Shown: positions 36,702 to 47,453, counted from the first letter of the stretch. The stretch is 64,000 bases of DNA from Chryseolinea lacunae (GCF_016735595.1 NZ_JAERRB010000006.1:310001-374000), one strand, 5' to 3'. Program-made: numbers and translations. Notes: generated by a model from the sequence alone, not told the origin.

Positions 36702-37520
36702 CTAAAACACGCTGGAAACCTCAATCGGATAGTCCGTTATTAAAATATCGATGTAACTTTTTTCTACATAGTTCCGGTAAAAATCCGGTGTCAAAAGGGC
36801 GCCTTTGTGTTTTGTGAATTCGCTAACGTCTTTCATGTTGGGCACGTGCAATGCACGAAGTTTTGTTACCAAAGCCGCCGGTGTTGTGTCAGTTGTGTAG
36901 GCCACCAGATTTTTTGTTGGAATGGAAAGTGCTTCAATGGCCAGCCAATCTTTTTCGTCGCGCACCAAACACGAGATAAGAACCTGTTGTGACGCGTCGT
37001 AAACTTTCTTTGTGTTTTCAATCTTGAACGTGAGCACAATGGTTTTGTCGAGCAACGATGCTTTGCTCACAGCGGCGATGGCTTCGACCCACACATCGGT
37101 CTTTATGTCGAGCATCATGACGATGTTTGCCTGCGCGGCATATGTCAAAAAATCGTCGAAGGTGAGCAGACGTTGGTTGGTGATGTTGCCTTTTGCGTCT
37201 TTCAAAAACAGCGAAGCCAGGTATGTATCCGTGAGCGCTGCGATCTTGCCGGTGCCCGTGGTGGTGCGGTCCACCGTTTCGTCGTGAAGTATATAGAGTT
37301 TGCCGCTTTCGCTCTTGCGGATGTCAAGTTCCAGCACCACGGGTTTGAGCTTGCTTTGGCTTTCGGTGTGTTTGAAAAGGGGCAACGAGTTTTCTGCAAA
37401 CGCGTCATAGAATCCGCCGCGATGGCCGCAGATCCAGAGTTTCCGGGTGTCGGTTTTCCATTGGGCCATGGCGTGAAGGCTAAACAGCGTGAGCATGAAC
37501 AAGAGCAGGTTGCGTTTCAT
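36702..37520 (-). CDS. Glycerophosphodiester phosphodiesterase-like protein
   Basis: Product of 272 residues from the ATG at 37518-37520 with signal peptide MKRNLLLFMLTLFSLHAMAQ. The GHRGG motif of the GDPD TIM-barrel is present near residue 32, ENSLPLF follows as the usual PENT equivalent (proline and threonine are replaced), then LELDIRKSESGKLYILHDETVDRTT gives the acidic and metal-binding residues, and the C-terminus runs to ILITDYPIEV, the standard end. Releases alcohols from glycerophosphodiesters in the periplasm. The start codon lies only six bases beyond the T run of the upstream gene's terminator (37527-37561). Confidence 0.88.
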   Translation of the reverse strand: MKRNLLLFMLTLFSLHAMAQWKTDTRKLWICGHRGGFYDAFAENSLPLFKHTESQSKLKPVVLELDIRKSESGKLYILHDETVDRTTTGTGKIAALTDTYLASLFLKDAKGNITNQRLLTFDDFLTYAAQANIVMMLDIKTDVWVEAIAAVSKASLLDKTIVLTFKIENTKKVYDASQQVLISCLVRDEKDWLAIEALSIPTKNLVAYTTDTTPAALVTKLRALHVPNMKDVSEFTKHKGALLTPDFYRNYVEKSYIDILITDYPIEVSSVF

Positions 37521-37526
37521 ACCGTT

Positions 37527-37561
37527 AAAAAAAAAGAAGCACCCCGTTGTCGAGGTGCTTC
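37527..37561 (-). terminator. Terminator between the Oar-like receptor and the GDPD gene
   Basis: GAAGCACC (37536-37543) pairs with GGTGCTTC (37554-37561); nine T follow on the minus strand. It ends the Oar-like transcript and almost touches the GDPD start, leaving no room for a separate promoter and ribosome-binding leader in between. Confidence 0.9.
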
Positions 37562-37584
37562 TGTTTGTTATTGTGAATAGTGTA

Positions 37585-40500
37585 TTAGTTAAAGATGTAG
37601 CGGATGCCCACCTGTGCCTGCCATACGTTGTCAAGCGTTGCGCTCTTGATGAACGAATCTTTGATGAGAACAACGTCGTTGTCGCCGTTCACTTTGATGG
37701 CCTGGGTTGCCAGTTTGTATACTGGAGTTCCGTCGGCGTTCAGGTGATCGATCGAGATCGGGTTGGCGTTGGTTGTGGCATAGCCCAATCCCCATTTGTT
37801 GTTCAACAGGTTGGCTACGTTCAGGATGTCCAAACGAAGTTGAAGCGTGTTCTTCTTTTCTTTCTCTCCGACCTTGATGTAGAAGTCCTGAACCAATGTG
37901 AAGTCGAAGCGGGTCAACCAGGGATACACGCCGCCGTTTCTTTCGGCATACTGTCCACGACGGGTTTTCAGATAGCTGTTGCCTTCGATGTAAGAATCAT
38001 AGGCAGCTTGCTGCTCGGCTTCCGTGAAATTTTTGGTGATCTTGTTGCCGGCGATGTCGGTGAAGGTTGTAGAGAACGGTGCGAACGCGAAGTCTGTACC
38101 TCTGTTGGGCACATAGATCAAGTCGTTGGTTGTTTGACCGTCGCCGTTCAACTCGCTGCCGTAGGTATACGAAATCTTTCCAGGGTTACCAGTCGACGAG
38201 TTTCCGCCGCTATACGACACCATACCCAACGACACCATGGTTGATCCACCAAACTTTTCGCCGTAGTTGATGCGGTAGTTTGCAAAGCCCACGATGCGAT
38301 GACGCAGATCGTTGTTGGCATAGGCAGCACCCAGATAGTTCTGACCCAACACGGTGGCGGTGTTTGCTTCCACGGTGCTGCTCACCGACTGCATGTCTTT
38401 TGCCTGACCATAGGTGTAGGCCAACATTCCGCCAAATCCTTTGGCTGCAGGTTTTTCAAGTTTACCGGTGATGGTATAGGAGTAGCCTTCTTTTGTATTT
38501 TTCAACACAAACACGTTGGTCACGGCAGTGTTGTAGTAGCGCGCTGCGTTAACACCTGCGCCCGTCACGCCCGATGCGGGGAAACGTGGACGACCGTCGG
38601 CACCCGGGAAGGTGCGGTCCGGACCTTTCAGGTTGGCGTCGATGTAGCGAAGACCTTGGATGGTTTTGTTGTAGATCACTTCGGCCGTTCCAATCAAACC
38701 CCAGGGGAGTTTTTGATCTACGGCGATGTTGCTCTTCCACACCATGGGATACTTCAGATTAGGGTCCGTTGCATTAACAACGTAAGGAGGAAGTTTCGTG
38801 ATGTCGGTGGTAGTGGTGGGAATAAACTCTTTAGGGTCAACTCTGAACGGATATGCTGTTGTTGCTGTAACGTTCAACACGGCAGTGTTCACACCGTTGT
38901 TACCCAACTGGTTCGACACCAATACCTGGGGAATACGCGACACGAAAATGCCGGTACCTCCACGAATCTGTGTCGTCTTCTCGCCAGTCACGTCATAGTT
39001 GAAGCCGATGCGAGGCGACAGCAACACGCGGGCTTTCGGGAATGCACCGGTGCTTACTTTATAGTCAGCACCATTTTCGTCTTTAAACGTCAACGCTTCC
39101 ACTACGGGGTTGTTAAAGTCAGTCGCGGTGGCGTTGTCATACTTGAACAGATCGCCGCGTACACCCGCTGTGATTTTCAGTTTGGGTGTGGCTTGCCATT
39201 CGTCTTGCACATAGAAGCTGTAGGTAGAAACCTTCAACACCTGCAGAGGCTCGGCGCCACCAGGCAACAACGAATAGCGGAGATTATAGCGTGCCACGGT
39301 CACCGGCGAAACGGCGCTTGGGTTGGGCGACAAGGCATCGTTCACAGCCGTTTTGAAATCGGCGATGGAGTTATACACATACACACCGTTCGACGAAGGG
39401 AAGAACACGTTGTTCGACTTGTAGTACTCATATGCAATACCGGCCGTGAGCGTGTGCTTGCCGGCAAAGTAAGTGAGGTTGTCGGTGATGTTGAGCGTTG
39501 AATAGTTCAGCTTGTTGCTGGGTGTGAACGGATCGAAACCAACTGAAGTATACGTGCTTCCGCCCGCACCCAAAATGTCGATGGTGGGGAACATGTCGGC
39601 CTTGTAGCGTCTGTCTTCAATTTGTTTGTTGAACGTAGCGATCAGGTTGTTGGCAAATTTGCTGGCAAACGTCGAGTTCCACTCCGCGGCGATGGAACGG
39701 GTGTTGTCTTTAATAACATAGCCCGTGTTCTGTGCCGAGATGGCGTTGGCAATGTTTGTGCGGTTTCCGTTTCCGGCCGTGTTGCTGCTATTGCTGTTGC
39801 TGATGATCGCGTCCGACTCGGAGTCGTGATGCGAATAGCGAACCGACACTTTGTTGTGATTGTCGATGTTGTAGTCCAGACGCAACAGTCCTTTGGTGCT
39901 CTTGATCTCGTTGTTGAAGTTGTCGATGGCTCCGAGGTCGCGACCGAATTTTTCCAGCATAAAGGCTTTGAGGTCGTTCATGTCGGCGGTGGTCACACGC
40001 GATTTGTTACCCGTGGCGCCCGGTCCGTCCGTTACCCAATCCAACGCAGGTTGTGAGCTTTTGAATTGCTCCATGTTGGCAAAGAAGAACAATTTGTTTT
40101 TGATGATGGGACCGCCCACACGGAAACCCACGGTGCTTTCTTTCAAGCTCACGGGAGGAAGATCGTTGCCGTCGGCTTTCTTGCCGGTCATGTTGTTCTT
40201 GCTGTTGCGGAAGAGATAATACACCGAACCCGACACGTCGTTTGTGCCCGAGCGGGTCACGGCGTTGATGCCGGCACCGGCAAAACCTGATTGACGCACG
40301 TCGAACGGTGCAACGTTCAATTGCACTTCGTCAAGGGCATCCAACGAAACAGCTGAAGTTCCTGTGCGGCCACCGGCTTGCGCGGAGCTACCCAAACCAA
40401 AACCGTTGTTGAATACCGAACCGTCGATGGTGAAGTTGTTGAAGCGACTGTCCTGACCGGCAAAAGAGCGGCCGTTGCCATACGCATTGTATTTCACGAT

Positions 40501-40962
40501 GTCGTTCACGCTACGACCAATGGTGGGGAGGCTGTTCAGATTTTCTCGTGTGAACGATGCTGCAGCACCCGTGCGATCGGAGCTGAAGATGTCGTTGCGT
40601 CCGGCAGACACCACCACTTCTTCAAGTTGTGTGCTTTCGTCTACCAGCTTCACGCTCACGTCGGCAGCCACACCCAGGCTAAGGTAAATGTTATCGACGC
40701 TCTGTTCTTTGTATCCTACAAAAGTGTATTTAACAGAATAAGGTCCACCCACGCGCATGCCGGGCAGTGTGTAGCGGCCATCGGCCAGGGTCGTTGTTCC
40801 ATACGAAGTTCCCGAAGGCGTGTGAACGGCAATGACCGTGGCACCGGGTAGCGCCTCGCCATTGGCATCCGTGACAATCCCCGACATGGAAGACGTCGTT
40901 ACCTGCGACCAGGCTCCAAGCGAGACCAGCAGCAAGGCCATTAACAGTAAAGTTTTTCTCAT
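37585..40962 (-). CDS. Oar-like TonB-dependent receptor with carboxypeptidase regulatory domain
   Basis: Product of 1125 residues. Signal peptide (ending AWSQ), CarboxypepD_reg about 25-105 ([17 protein letters not shown]), plug-like part with [20 protein letters not shown] and [18 protein letters not shown], then a long barrel ending [12 protein letters not shown]. The GTS-rich plug and length resemble Oar of Myxococcus and the large Bacteroidota adhesion/TonB-receptor group, rather than SusC. No SusD follows, which fits. Role: uptake or surface adhesion, not settled by sequence. Monocistronic: own -7 candidate (40998-41005) and terminator. Confidence 0.9.
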   Translation of the reverse strand: MRKTLLLMALLLVSLGAWSQVTTSSMSGIVTDANGEALPGATVIAVHTPSGTSYGTTTLADGRYTLPGMRVGGPYSVKYTFVGYKEQSVDNIYLSLGVAADVSVKLVDESTQLEEVVVSAGRNDIFSSDRTGAAASFTRENLNSLPTIGRSVNDIVKYNAYGNGRSFAGQDSRFNNFTIDGSVFNNGFGLGSSAQAGGRTGTSAVSLDALDEVQLNVAPFDVRQSGFAGAGINAVTRSGTNDVSGSVYYLFRNSKNNMTGKKADGNDLPPVSLKESTVGFRVGGPIIKNKLFFFANMEQFKSSQPALDWVTDGPGATGNKSRVTTADMNDLKAFMLEKFGRDLGAIDNFNNEIKSTKGLLRLDYNIDNHNKVSVRYSHHDSESDAIISNSNSSNTAGNGNRTNIANAISAQNTGYVIKDNTRSIAAEWNSTFASKFANNLIATFNKQIEDRRYKADMFPTIDILGAGGSTYTSVGFDPFTPSNKLNYSTLNITDNLTYFAGKHTLTAGIAYEYYKSNNVFFPSSNGVYVYNSIADFKTAVNDALSPNPSAVSPVTVARYNLRYSLLPGGAEPLQVLKVSTYSFYVQDEWQATPKLKITAGVRGDLFKYDNATATDFNNPVVEALTFKDENGADYKVSTGAFPKARVLLSPRIGFNYDVTGEKTTQIRGGTGIFVSRIPQVLVSNQLGNNGVNTAVLNVTATTAYPFRVDPKEFIPTTTTDITKLPPYVVNATDPNLKYPMVWKSNIAVDQKLPWGLIGTAEVIYNKTIQGLRYIDANLKGPDRTFPGADGRPRFPASGVTGAGVNAARYYNTAVTNVFVLKNTKEGYSYTITGKLEKPAAKGFGGMLAYTYGQAKDMQSVSSTVEANTATVLGQNYLGAAYANNDLRHRIVGFANYRINYGEKFGGSTMVSLGMVSYSGGNSSTGNPGKISYTYGSELNGDGQTTNDLIYVPNRGTDFAFAPFSTTFTDIAGNKITKNFTEAEQQAAYDSYIEGNSYLKTRRGQYAERNGGVYPWLTRFDFTLVQDFYIKVGEKEKKNTLQLRLDILNVANLLNNKWGLGYATTNANPISIDHLNADGTPVYKLATQAIKVNGDNDVVLIKDSFIKSATLDNVWQAQVGIRYIFN

Positions 40963-40997
40963 ACGTTTGATTTAGATTAGATTTAGTTAGAGCGGAA

Positions 40998-41005
40998 CAA
41001 AAATA
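40998..41005 (-). promoter_or_regulatory. Candidate -7 element for the Oar-like receptor
   Basis: Minus-strand TATTTTTG, an exact TAnnTTTG, 35 bases before the start codon. Confidence 0.4.
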
Positions 41006-41166
41006 CCCGAATGGTAACACTTAACCTTTAAAGCACTTTTAATTCTTTCCACAAATTGTTTACAATAAGGTAACAATGATTCAGGTGCCACTCATAAAAA
41101 TTGTCCTAATTGTTTGATAAAGAATATTTTATTTGCCCATTATCGACTCCTAAACCGAACGGAAAC

Positions 41167-43734
41167 ATGCTGAGATCTTTTCTTCTTACCTTTTTTCTTA
41201 CATCGATTGCAATTTATACGAGTGGTCAACCCGACCTCTCCTACTACCTTCCGGAGGGCGTAACCTACGACCCGGCCATCCCCACACCCAAATCCATCAT
41301 CGGCCACGAGGTGGGCGAATGGCACGTGACCCACGACCGGCTTGTCAATTATATGTATGCGCTCGACAAAGCGTCAGACCGCGTGACACTGGAAGTGACG
41401 GGCCATACCTACGAAGGCCGCCCGCTGTTGCTGCTCACCATCACCTCGCCCAAAAATCATCAGAACCTGGAGGCCATCCGAAGCCAGCACGTTCAGCTGG
41501 CCGACCCCGCAAAATCGTCGTCGCTCGACACCAAGAACATGCCGGCCGTGTTCTACATCGGCTTCAGCATCCATGGCAACGAGGCCAGCGGCGTGAATGC
41601 CGGATTGCTCGCCGCCTATCATTTTGCTGCGGCCAAAGGCAAAGACATCGAATCGTATCTGGACAACACCATCATTTTGTTTGACCCCAGCTACAACCCC
41701 GACGGCATGCAGCGCTTCAGCAGCTGGGTGAACTCGCGCAAGAGCCAGGTCATCAGCACCGACCCCAACGACACCGAACACAACGAAGCCTGGCCCGGCG
41801 GCCGCTTCAACCACTATTGGTTCGATCTGAATCGCGACTGGCTTGTGGCCCAACATCCCGAGTCGCAGGCGCGCGTGAAAAGTTTTCAGAAATGGAAACC
41901 CAACGTGCTCACGGACCACCATGAGATGGGCACCAACGCCACATTCTTTTTTCAACCCGGCGTGCCCTCACGCATGCACCCGCTCACACCCGAAAAAAAT
42001 CTGGAGCTGACCAAACGCATCGGCGAGTTTCACGCAAAAGCGCTCGATGAGATCGGCTCGTTCTATTATACACAAGAAGGCTACGACGATTTCTATTATG
42101 GCAAAGGCTCCACGTTTCCCGATGTGCAGGGATCGATCGGCATTTTGTTTGAACAGGCCAGCTCGCGCGGCCACTCACAGGAAAGCATCAACGGTGTGCT
42201 CACGTTTCCCTTCACGGTGCGCAATCAATTTACAACGGCCCTCAGTTCGTTGAAGGCCGTGAACACCTTGCGCGAAGACTTGCTGAACTATCAGCGCCAA
42301 TTTTTTAAAGATGCCGTTGCCGAAGCTGCAAAAGATCCGGTGAAAGCCTACCTCTTCGGATCTTCGAAAGATCCGGTGCGCGCATTCTATCTCGCCGAAA
42401 TCATTGCACGACAAAATGTAGATATCTACAAAGTCGGTTCCAATCAAACGGTGAATGGAAAAACATATGTGGCCGCGTCAAGCTATGTGGTGCCCATGAA
42501 CCAGGCACAGTATAAGCTCATCAAAGGCATGTTCGAAAAACGCTCCACGTTCAAAGACAGTTTGTTCTACGACATCTCCAGCTGGACCTTGCCCCTGGCA
42601 TTTGGTCTTGACTATGAAGAGCTGAAAGCCACACCGGCCTTTGGCGAAAAACTTACCACACCAAAAATGCCCGAGGGAAAACGCGTGGGCGGCAAGAGTG
42701 AATATGCATATGTGTTTGAGTCGTATGGCTATTATGCACCGCGCGCCATCTATCGCATCCTCAGCCATGGCCTGCGTTTGAAAGTTGCCAGCGATCCGTT
42801 CTATAGCACCGACGGCCGCAAGTTCGACCGTGGCGCGTTGTTGCTGGAAGTGGGCAGCCAGGAAAAGAATGCCGACCAGATTGAGTTTATCGTGAACGAA
42901 ATTGTCTCGAAAGACGGCATCGATGTGTATGCCTTCAACACCGGCCTCGACTATAAAGGTGTGAGCCTGGGCAGCGGTTCGTTTCTCCCCTTGAAGAAGC
43001 CCGTCATCGGCATGCTGGTAGGCGATGGCATATCGCCCACCGATGTCGGCGAAGTGTGGCACATGCTAGACACGCGTTTTCAAATTCCCGTGTCGCTCAT
43101 TCCTGTGAATGTGTTTGACCGGACAAACCTGAATAAATACAACACTCTCATCCTGCCTCCAACCGTTTCAACACCTGCGCTCAGCGAAGCGACAAAAGAA
43201 AAACTGAAAGCGTGGACACAAGCCGGTGGCGTGATCATTGGCCTGGAAAATTCTGTGACCTGGCTCACCAACATCGGTCTTGGCCGGTTTGATATGAAAA
43301 AAGAAGACGAGAAAAAAGATGCCGTCATCAAACCGCGTCCGTATGGCGACATCGATGAATATACCGGCGCGCAGGAAACCAGCGGCGCCATCTTCGAAGC
43401 CACGGTAGACCTCACGCATCCGTTGCTCTATGGCTACACCAATGCCCGCATCCCGATTTTCAAGTCGAACAATCTTTTTATGGAGAAAGCGAAAAATGCA
43501 TATGGCAATCCCGTAGTGTTCACGGCCTCCCCGCTGATCAGCGGCTACATTTCGAAACAGAACTATGGCAAGGTGAAAGAAAGCGCCGTGGCGGGTGTCA
43601 CGGCCTATGGACAAGGACGTGTGGTGGGCTTCACCGACAACCTGTGTTTCCGAGCGTTCTGGCTGGGTTCGAACAAGATGTTGATGAATGCCATTTATTA
43701 TGGACCACTCATCAGCAACACCTCTTCACGTTAA
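41167..43734 (+). CDS. M14-family zinc carboxypeptidase with C-terminal amidotransferase-like domain
   Basis: 855 residues from ATG at 41167 (signal peptide TSIAIYTSGQ); the frame opens 19 codons earlier but that start lacks a signal sequence. Zinc ligands His/Glu in SIHGNEASG, further motif FDPSYNPDGMQRF, FDLNRDWLVAQHPESQ with the third His, TDHHEMGTNATFFFQPG, and Glu in LFEQASSRGHSQES as the catalytic acid of carboxypeptidase A type. The part after about residue 580 has a class I amidotransferase-like fold (GMLVGDGISPTDVGEVWHML, GLENSVTWL), as in other long bacterial M14 proteins. Probably secreted or periplasmic peptide hydrolysis. Confidence 0.9.
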   Translation: MLRSFLLTFFLTSIAIYTSGQPDLSYYLPEGVTYDPAIPTPKSIIGHEVGEWHVTHDRLVNYMYALDKASDRVTLEVTGHTYEGRPLLLLTITSPKNHQNLEAIRSQHVQLADPAKSSSLDTKNMPAVFYIGFSIHGNEASGVNAGLLAAYHFAAAKGKDIESYLDNTIILFDPSYNPDGMQRFSSWVNSRKSQVISTDPNDTEHNEAWPGGRFNHYWFDLNRDWLVAQHPESQARVKSFQKWKPNVLTDHHEMGTNATFFFQPGVPSRMHPLTPEKNLELTKRIGEFHAKALDEIGSFYYTQEGYDDFYYGKGSTFPDVQGSIGILFEQASSRGHSQESINGVLTFPFTVRNQFTTALSSLKAVNTLREDLLNYQRQFFKDAVAEAAKDPVKAYLFGSSKDPVRAFYLAEIIARQNVDIYKVGSNQTVNGKTYVAASSYVVPMNQAQYKLIKGMFEKRSTFKDSLFYDISSWTLPLAFGLDYEELKATPAFGEKLTTPKMPEGKRVGGKSEYAYVFESYGYYAPRAIYRILSHGLRLKVASDPFYSTDGRKFDRGALLLEVGSQEKNADQIEFIVNEIVSKDGIDVYAFNTGLDYKGVSLGSGSFLPLKKPVIGMLVGDGISPTDVGEVWHMLDTRFQIPVSLIPVNVFDRTNLNKYNTLILPPTVSTPALSEATKEKLKAWTQAGGVIIGLENSVTWLTNIGLGRFDMKKEDEKKDAVIKPRPYGDIDEYTGAQETSGAIFEATVDLTHPLLYGYTNARIPIFKSNNLFMEKAKNAYGNPVVFTASPLISGYISKQNYGKVKESAVAGVTAYGQGRVVGFTDNLCFRAFWLGSNKMLMNAIYYGPLISNTSSR

Positions 43735-43774
43735 CAGTTCAATAGAAACGAAACGATTGGCTAACTCAACCACC

Positions 43775-44599
43775 ATGAAAATTCACTTCACCCTTTTCGC
43801 ATGGCTTATTATGGCAACAACCTTTGCACAGTCGGTTAAGGTGATGACCTACAACATCCGGCTCGACACACCGGTCGACAGCGTGAATCAATGGCCCAAG
43901 CGCGCGCACAAGGTGTATGACCTCATAAAAAAATACGACCCCGACGTGCTGGGTGTGCAAGAGGCCATTCATCATCAGCTGATGGGTATCGTTGAAAATG
44001 TTCCGGCCTATGGCTATGTGGGCGTGGGTCGCGACGATGGAAAAACAAAAGGCGAATATTCGGCTTTGCTCTATAAGAAAGACAAGTTCGAGGTGATTGA
44101 TCACAACACCTTCTGGCTTTCGGAAACACCCGACGTGGCCGGCAGCAAAAGCTGGGATGCCGCCATCACGCGTGTGGCCAGCTGGGCCATTCTGAAAGAC
44201 AAGAAGACAAAGAAAGAATTCCTGGTGATCAACACACACTTCGATCACATCGGCAAAGAGGCCAGAAAAAACAGCGCCGCGCTGCTGAAAAAGAAAGCTG
44301 CGGCCTTGCGGAAAAATCTGCCCGTGATTCTCACCGGCGATTTCAACTGCACACGCGAAGAACCTCCCTTTGCCGTGATGGCCGACCCAACAGACATCAG
44401 CCTGCTCGACACGGCACCAAAAGAAGCTCCCGGAACATTCTGCGGATTCAAAGTAGGCGCCATGAAGTGCAACCCCATCGACTACATTTTCTACACCAAA
44501 CCGTGGACGCCATCGGGCTACAAAGCCATTGACGACAACGACGGGAAATATTATCCCTCCGACCACCTGCCGGTTGTGGTGACGCTGACATTGAAGTAA
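43775..44599 (+). CDS. Endonuclease/exonuclease/phosphatase family protein (secreted)
   Basis: 274 residues from ATG at 43775 with signal peptide ending TFAQ; the frame is open further upstream, inside the M14 gene, but no signal sequence would result. EEP motifs in order: MTYNIRLDTP, LGVQEA (metal Glu), THFDHIGKEARKNSA, ILTGDFNC (Asp/Asn), DYIFYT, and PSDHLPVVVTL (catalytic Asp-His). Secreted members are phosphodiesterases such as nucleases or lipid phosphatases. It starts 40 bases after the M14 gene on the same strand, likely the same transcript. Terminator at 44616. Confidence 0.9.
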   Translation: MKIHFTLFAWLIMATTFAQSVKVMTYNIRLDTPVDSVNQWPKRAHKVYDLIKKYDPDVLGVQEAIHHQLMGIVENVPAYGYVGVGRDDGKTKGEYSALLYKKDKFEVIDHNTFWLSETPDVAGSKSWDAAITRVASWAILKDKKTKKEFLVINTHFDHIGKEARKNSAALLKKKAAALRKNLPVILTGDFNCTREEPPFAVMADPTDISLLDTAPKEAPGTFCGFKVGAMKCNPIDYIFYTKPWTPSGYKAIDDNDGKYYPSDHLPVVVTLTLK

Positions 44600-44615
44600 G
44601 CGTTCTTACCAGAAG

Positions 44616-44660
44616 AAGCGGCTCGCGTTGTTAAACATCGCGAGCCGCTTTTATTTTTTC
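44616..44660 (+). terminator. Terminator after the EEP gene
   Basis: AAGCGGCTCGCG (44616-44627) pairs perfectly with CGCGAGCCGCTT (44639-44650), then TTATTTTTT. The stop codon of the convergent AGCS gene directly abuts the stem. Confidence 0.92.
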
Positions 44661-46051
44661 CCGTGCAGTGCACCAAAATATTTTGCAGCTTCCTTCTTCA
44701 CCGCCGGTGCCAACGCAAATGCCGAAAGCATGGTGGGCACGGCCATGAGCGCAAATGCAATGTCGATCATGTTCAACACAATGTCGAGCGACACCACGGC
44801 GCCAACCACAATGGTGAAGATATAGAAGTAGTCGTACCACTGGCTTTTGTTTTCACCTATCATAAAGGCCAATGCCTTTCGGCCGTAATAGCTATAGGAG
44901 AAGAGCGCGCTGATAGCAAACACCGAAGCACAAACAAGCAACACCACCTCGCCACCATAGGGCATGGCTTCGCGATAGGCCATCGACGTGAGCGTGATGC
45001 CCGATGCCCCTGTGGTCTTCCACACGCCCGTGGTGAGTATGGCCATGGCCGTCAGCGAGCACGAGATGATGGTGTCGATGACGGGACTCAGCATCGACAG
45101 CAAACCTTCGCGCACGGGCGCGGTGCTCTTCGATGCGCCCATGGCCATGGGCGCCGTGCCAATGCCCGCTTCATTCGAAAACGTGGCGCGGCGAACACCC
45201 AGCATGATGAGCCCACCCAACACGCCCCCGAGAAAAGGATTCCCGTGAAAATGTTCGGCTGCAAAGGCATCGGTGAAAATAAGTTTGAAATAGTAGGGCA
45301 CCACATCGGCATGCACCACCAGAATGACCACGACAGAAATAAAATGCAACACAATCATCAACGGTACCATGCTTCCCGCCCATGTGCCAATGCGCTGGAT
45401 GCCGCCTATAATGACCACCGACACCAGCACGGCAACCACGATGCCAATGACAAGCTTCTGCACACTAAGTGTCACGCCGCCAATCGCCACAAACGTTTCG
45501 TGCACACCGGCAAGTGGCAACCCGATGTCGACCAGAGCCTGCGTGAGCTGGTTGGCCGAAAAGATGGGCAACGCGCCAATCATGCAGCACACACAGAACA
45601 GGGTCGCCATAGGCTTCCACTTTTTTCCGAGGCCTTCGCGAATCACATACATGGGCCCACCCTGCACTTCGCCGGTCGAATCTTTGCCACGATAGAGGCT
45701 GGCCAGTGTGCTCGTGAAAAAATTTGTCGACATCCCCACCAGCGACGTCATCCACATCCAGAACAAAGCACCCGGTCCGCCCAACGCAATGGCCGCAGCC
45801 ACTCCTGACAAATTACCCATCCCTACCGTTGACGCGAGCGCGGTTGACAACGCCTTGTAGGCACTGATCTGCCCCGGCGCGTTTTTATCTTCGTCTTTGC
45901 CGGCCAGAATGCGCACCGCGTGAAAAAAATATCTGTATTGAATAAACCCCGAATAAAACAGGAAGAACAATCCTCCACCGAGAATGAGAAACAGCACCGG
46001 CCACCAGATGTAGCTTGCTGCAGTAGATAAAAACTCCTGAAATGAATTCAA
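44651..46051 (-). CDS. Alanine/glycine:cation symporter family (AGCS)
   Basis: Product of 466 residues with about 11 membrane helices. Family motifs: GMGNLSGVAAAIALGGPGALFWMW, LYRGKDSTGEVQGGPMYVIREGL, FSNEAGIGTAPMAMGAS. Members import alanine or glycine with Na+ or H+. The C-terminus ends ALAPAVKKEAAKYFGALHGKK, a cationic cytoplasmic tail. Convergent with the EEP gene; upstream is a C10-protease unit with its own terminator. Confidence 0.94.
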   Translation of the reverse strand: MNSFQEFLSTAASYIWWPVLFLILGGGLFFLFYSGFIQYRYFFHAVRILAGKDEDKNAPGQISAYKALSTALASTVGMGNLSGVAAAIALGGPGALFWMWMTSLVGMSTNFFTSTLASLYRGKDSTGEVQGGPMYVIREGLGKKWKPMATLFCVCCMIGALPIFSANQLTQALVDIGLPLAGVHETFVAIGGVTLSVQKLVIGIVVAVLVSVVIIGGIQRIGTWAGSMVPLMIVLHFISVVVILVVHADVVPYYFKLIFTDAFAAEHFHGNPFLGGVLGGLIMLGVRRATFSNEAGIGTAPMAMGASKSTAPVREGLLSMLSPVIDTIISCSLTAMAILTTGVWKTTGASGITLTSMAYREAMPYGGEVVLLVCASVFAISALFSYSYYGRKALAFMIGENKSQWYDYFYIFTIVVGAVVSLDIVLNMIDIAFALMAVPTMLSAFALAPAVKKEAAKYFGALHGKK

Positions 46052-46098
46052 GAAGAGTGGGTTTTAGTGAACATCAATAACGCAAAATCCCCAGCATT

Positions 46099-46126
46099 AA
46101 AAAAGTCGCCCCGTTCGTGGAGCGAC
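46099..46126 (-). terminator. Terminator after the C10 protease
   Basis: GTCGC (46105-46109) and GCGAC (46122-46126) form the stem with inner partial pairing; six T follow on the minus strand (46099-46104). Confidence 0.7.
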
Positions 46127-46165
46127 CTTTCATATCTGATGTGCAAACAATCTGTGTTGTGGCTG

Positions 46166-47377
46166 CTATGGATGAATGTTGGTGACCATGATGTCGTTGG
46201 TATTAAAAGACATGCTTCCCGGATTGAAATTGGACGTACCAAAATATCCATTGAATACGCCCGACCATCCCCAGTTCACATGAATGGCTTTTGATACACC
46301 CACATACGTTGAAATCCACTCGCCGGGTGTGTTGGGGTCGGGTCCGCAGGTGTAGTAATGTTGTTCGGAGAAACCGTCTACCACCCAGCAATGTCCGCCG
46401 CTTGGACCGGAGCCTCCCATCACCACAGGGCGATCATTGGCCAGATCGAATCTCACCGTATTGTAGTTATAGCTCGCATAGTTTGGTGTCGGATAACCAA
46501 AGTTGGCGAACGTGCCCGGAATAGCTGTGCCAAAGGCACCCGATGCTGTGCACGAATAGCTCATGTTCAAATTGGCAGGCAGTCCCAGATCGCGCATCAA
46601 CCGCGAGGTTTCCGCGCTTCCGCTCCCGAGTGGCATCGCGCCCCAGGTATAGGTTGTGGGAAATTGCCAATAGCGCATCACCTGTGCCATGGCCGTGGCC
46701 ACACACCCGGTGAGCACACGCCCGTTGCCGGTTCCGCCACATCCCCAGTTGGCCAGCAGGTTGTTGTAGCCTGCTGTTTGGTCCCATGTGGAAAGTACAA
46801 GCGGATCTACACTCACGGTTTGATAAAATTGCGTGTCACCATTGTTGCAATCGCCCACCTGGCCGTAGACAATGCGACCGTTTTTTGAACGCGTTCGCTT
46901 GGGCGTTTCAGTATACGACTTCCACAGTCGCTTCACTGCCGGGTCCTGTTTTACATGCGCGCTGCGAAGTTGACGCACGGTGTTGCCGATGCCATCGAGC
47001 CATTCTTTCAATCCTTCCGGCATGAGCGTGTCCGTTCGGAACGTCGACGCATCCGAGTGTGCCAGCACCGGCGACAGTCGGTTGTCGGCCGAGAGAATTA
47101 CAAAGCCGCCGCCTTCATAGTTCACCACATACGCCGCAGGCAATGTGCCTCCGCGTTTCAACGTTTCCGCACGTTTGATTTTTTGCCGCGCCGTGCGCCC
47201 GTTTCCGCTTATCACGTTGGGTGTTTGCACGGATGCAAAGGCTATGGCTTCGTCAATCGACACCATGTTCTCATCGGGAAGTTCCGACGGTGGCACAACA
47301 TTGTCTCCTGCGTCTCTACAGGAAAATACACAAGCGATCAGAAAAAGGAAGGGAAGAATTTTTTGTTGAATTTTCAT
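46166..47377 (-). CDS. C10-family cysteine protease (streptopain-like) lipoprotein
   Basis: Product of 403 residues with lipobox CVFSC near residue 20, an inhibitor-like prodomain about 35-165 (MVSIDEAIAFASVQTP ... YVVNYEGGGFVILSADNRLSPVLAHSD), and a papain-fold protease domain. Nucleophile Cys in GRVLTGCVATAMAQVMRYW and catalytic His in GGHCWVVDGF, followed by WVNWGW-like IHVNWGWSG, are all in place. This is the streptopain/interpain group of Bacteroidota; normally secreted and self-activated by removing the propeptide. A hairpin terminator (47406-47453) stands right before the gene. Confidence 0.93.
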   Translation of the reverse strand: MKIQQKILPFLFLIACVFSCRDAGDNVVPPSELPDENMVSIDEAIAFASVQTPNVISGNGRTARQKIKRAETLKRGGTLPAAYVVNYEGGGFVILSADNRLSPVLAHSDASTFRTDTLMPEGLKEWLDGIGNTVRQLRSAHVKQDPAVKRLWKSYTETPKRTRSKNGRIVYGQVGDCNNGDTQFYQTVSVDPLVLSTWDQTAGYNNLLANWGCGGTGNGRVLTGCVATAMAQVMRYWQFPTTYTWGAMPLGSGSAETSRLMRDLGLPANLNMSYSCTASGAFGTAIPGTFANFGYPTPNYASYNYNTVRFDLANDRPVVMGGSGPSGGHCWVVDGFSEQHYYTCGPDPNTPGEWISTYVGVSKAIHVNWGWSGVFNGYFGTSNFNPGSMSFNTNDIMVTNIHP

Positions 47378-47405
47378 AACGTGTAGGATTTTGGTTTATG
47401 AATAG

Positions 47406-47453
47406 AAACAAAAAAGCCCGTTCACACCGATGCATAACATCAGTGTGAAGGGC
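47406..47453 (-). terminator. Terminator-like hairpin just upstream of the C10 protease
   Basis: GCCC-G-TTCACAC (47416-47427) pairs with GTGTGAAGGGC (47443-47453) with one bulged base; six T (47410-47415) follow on the minus strand. It lies 28 bases before the C10 start and about 130 bases past the DUF1569 stop codon. Confidence 0.75.

Noticed and set aside
41110-41166. Earlier start of the M14 gene
   Set aside because: The extra 19 residues are not a signal sequence, while ATG at 41167 is followed by one.
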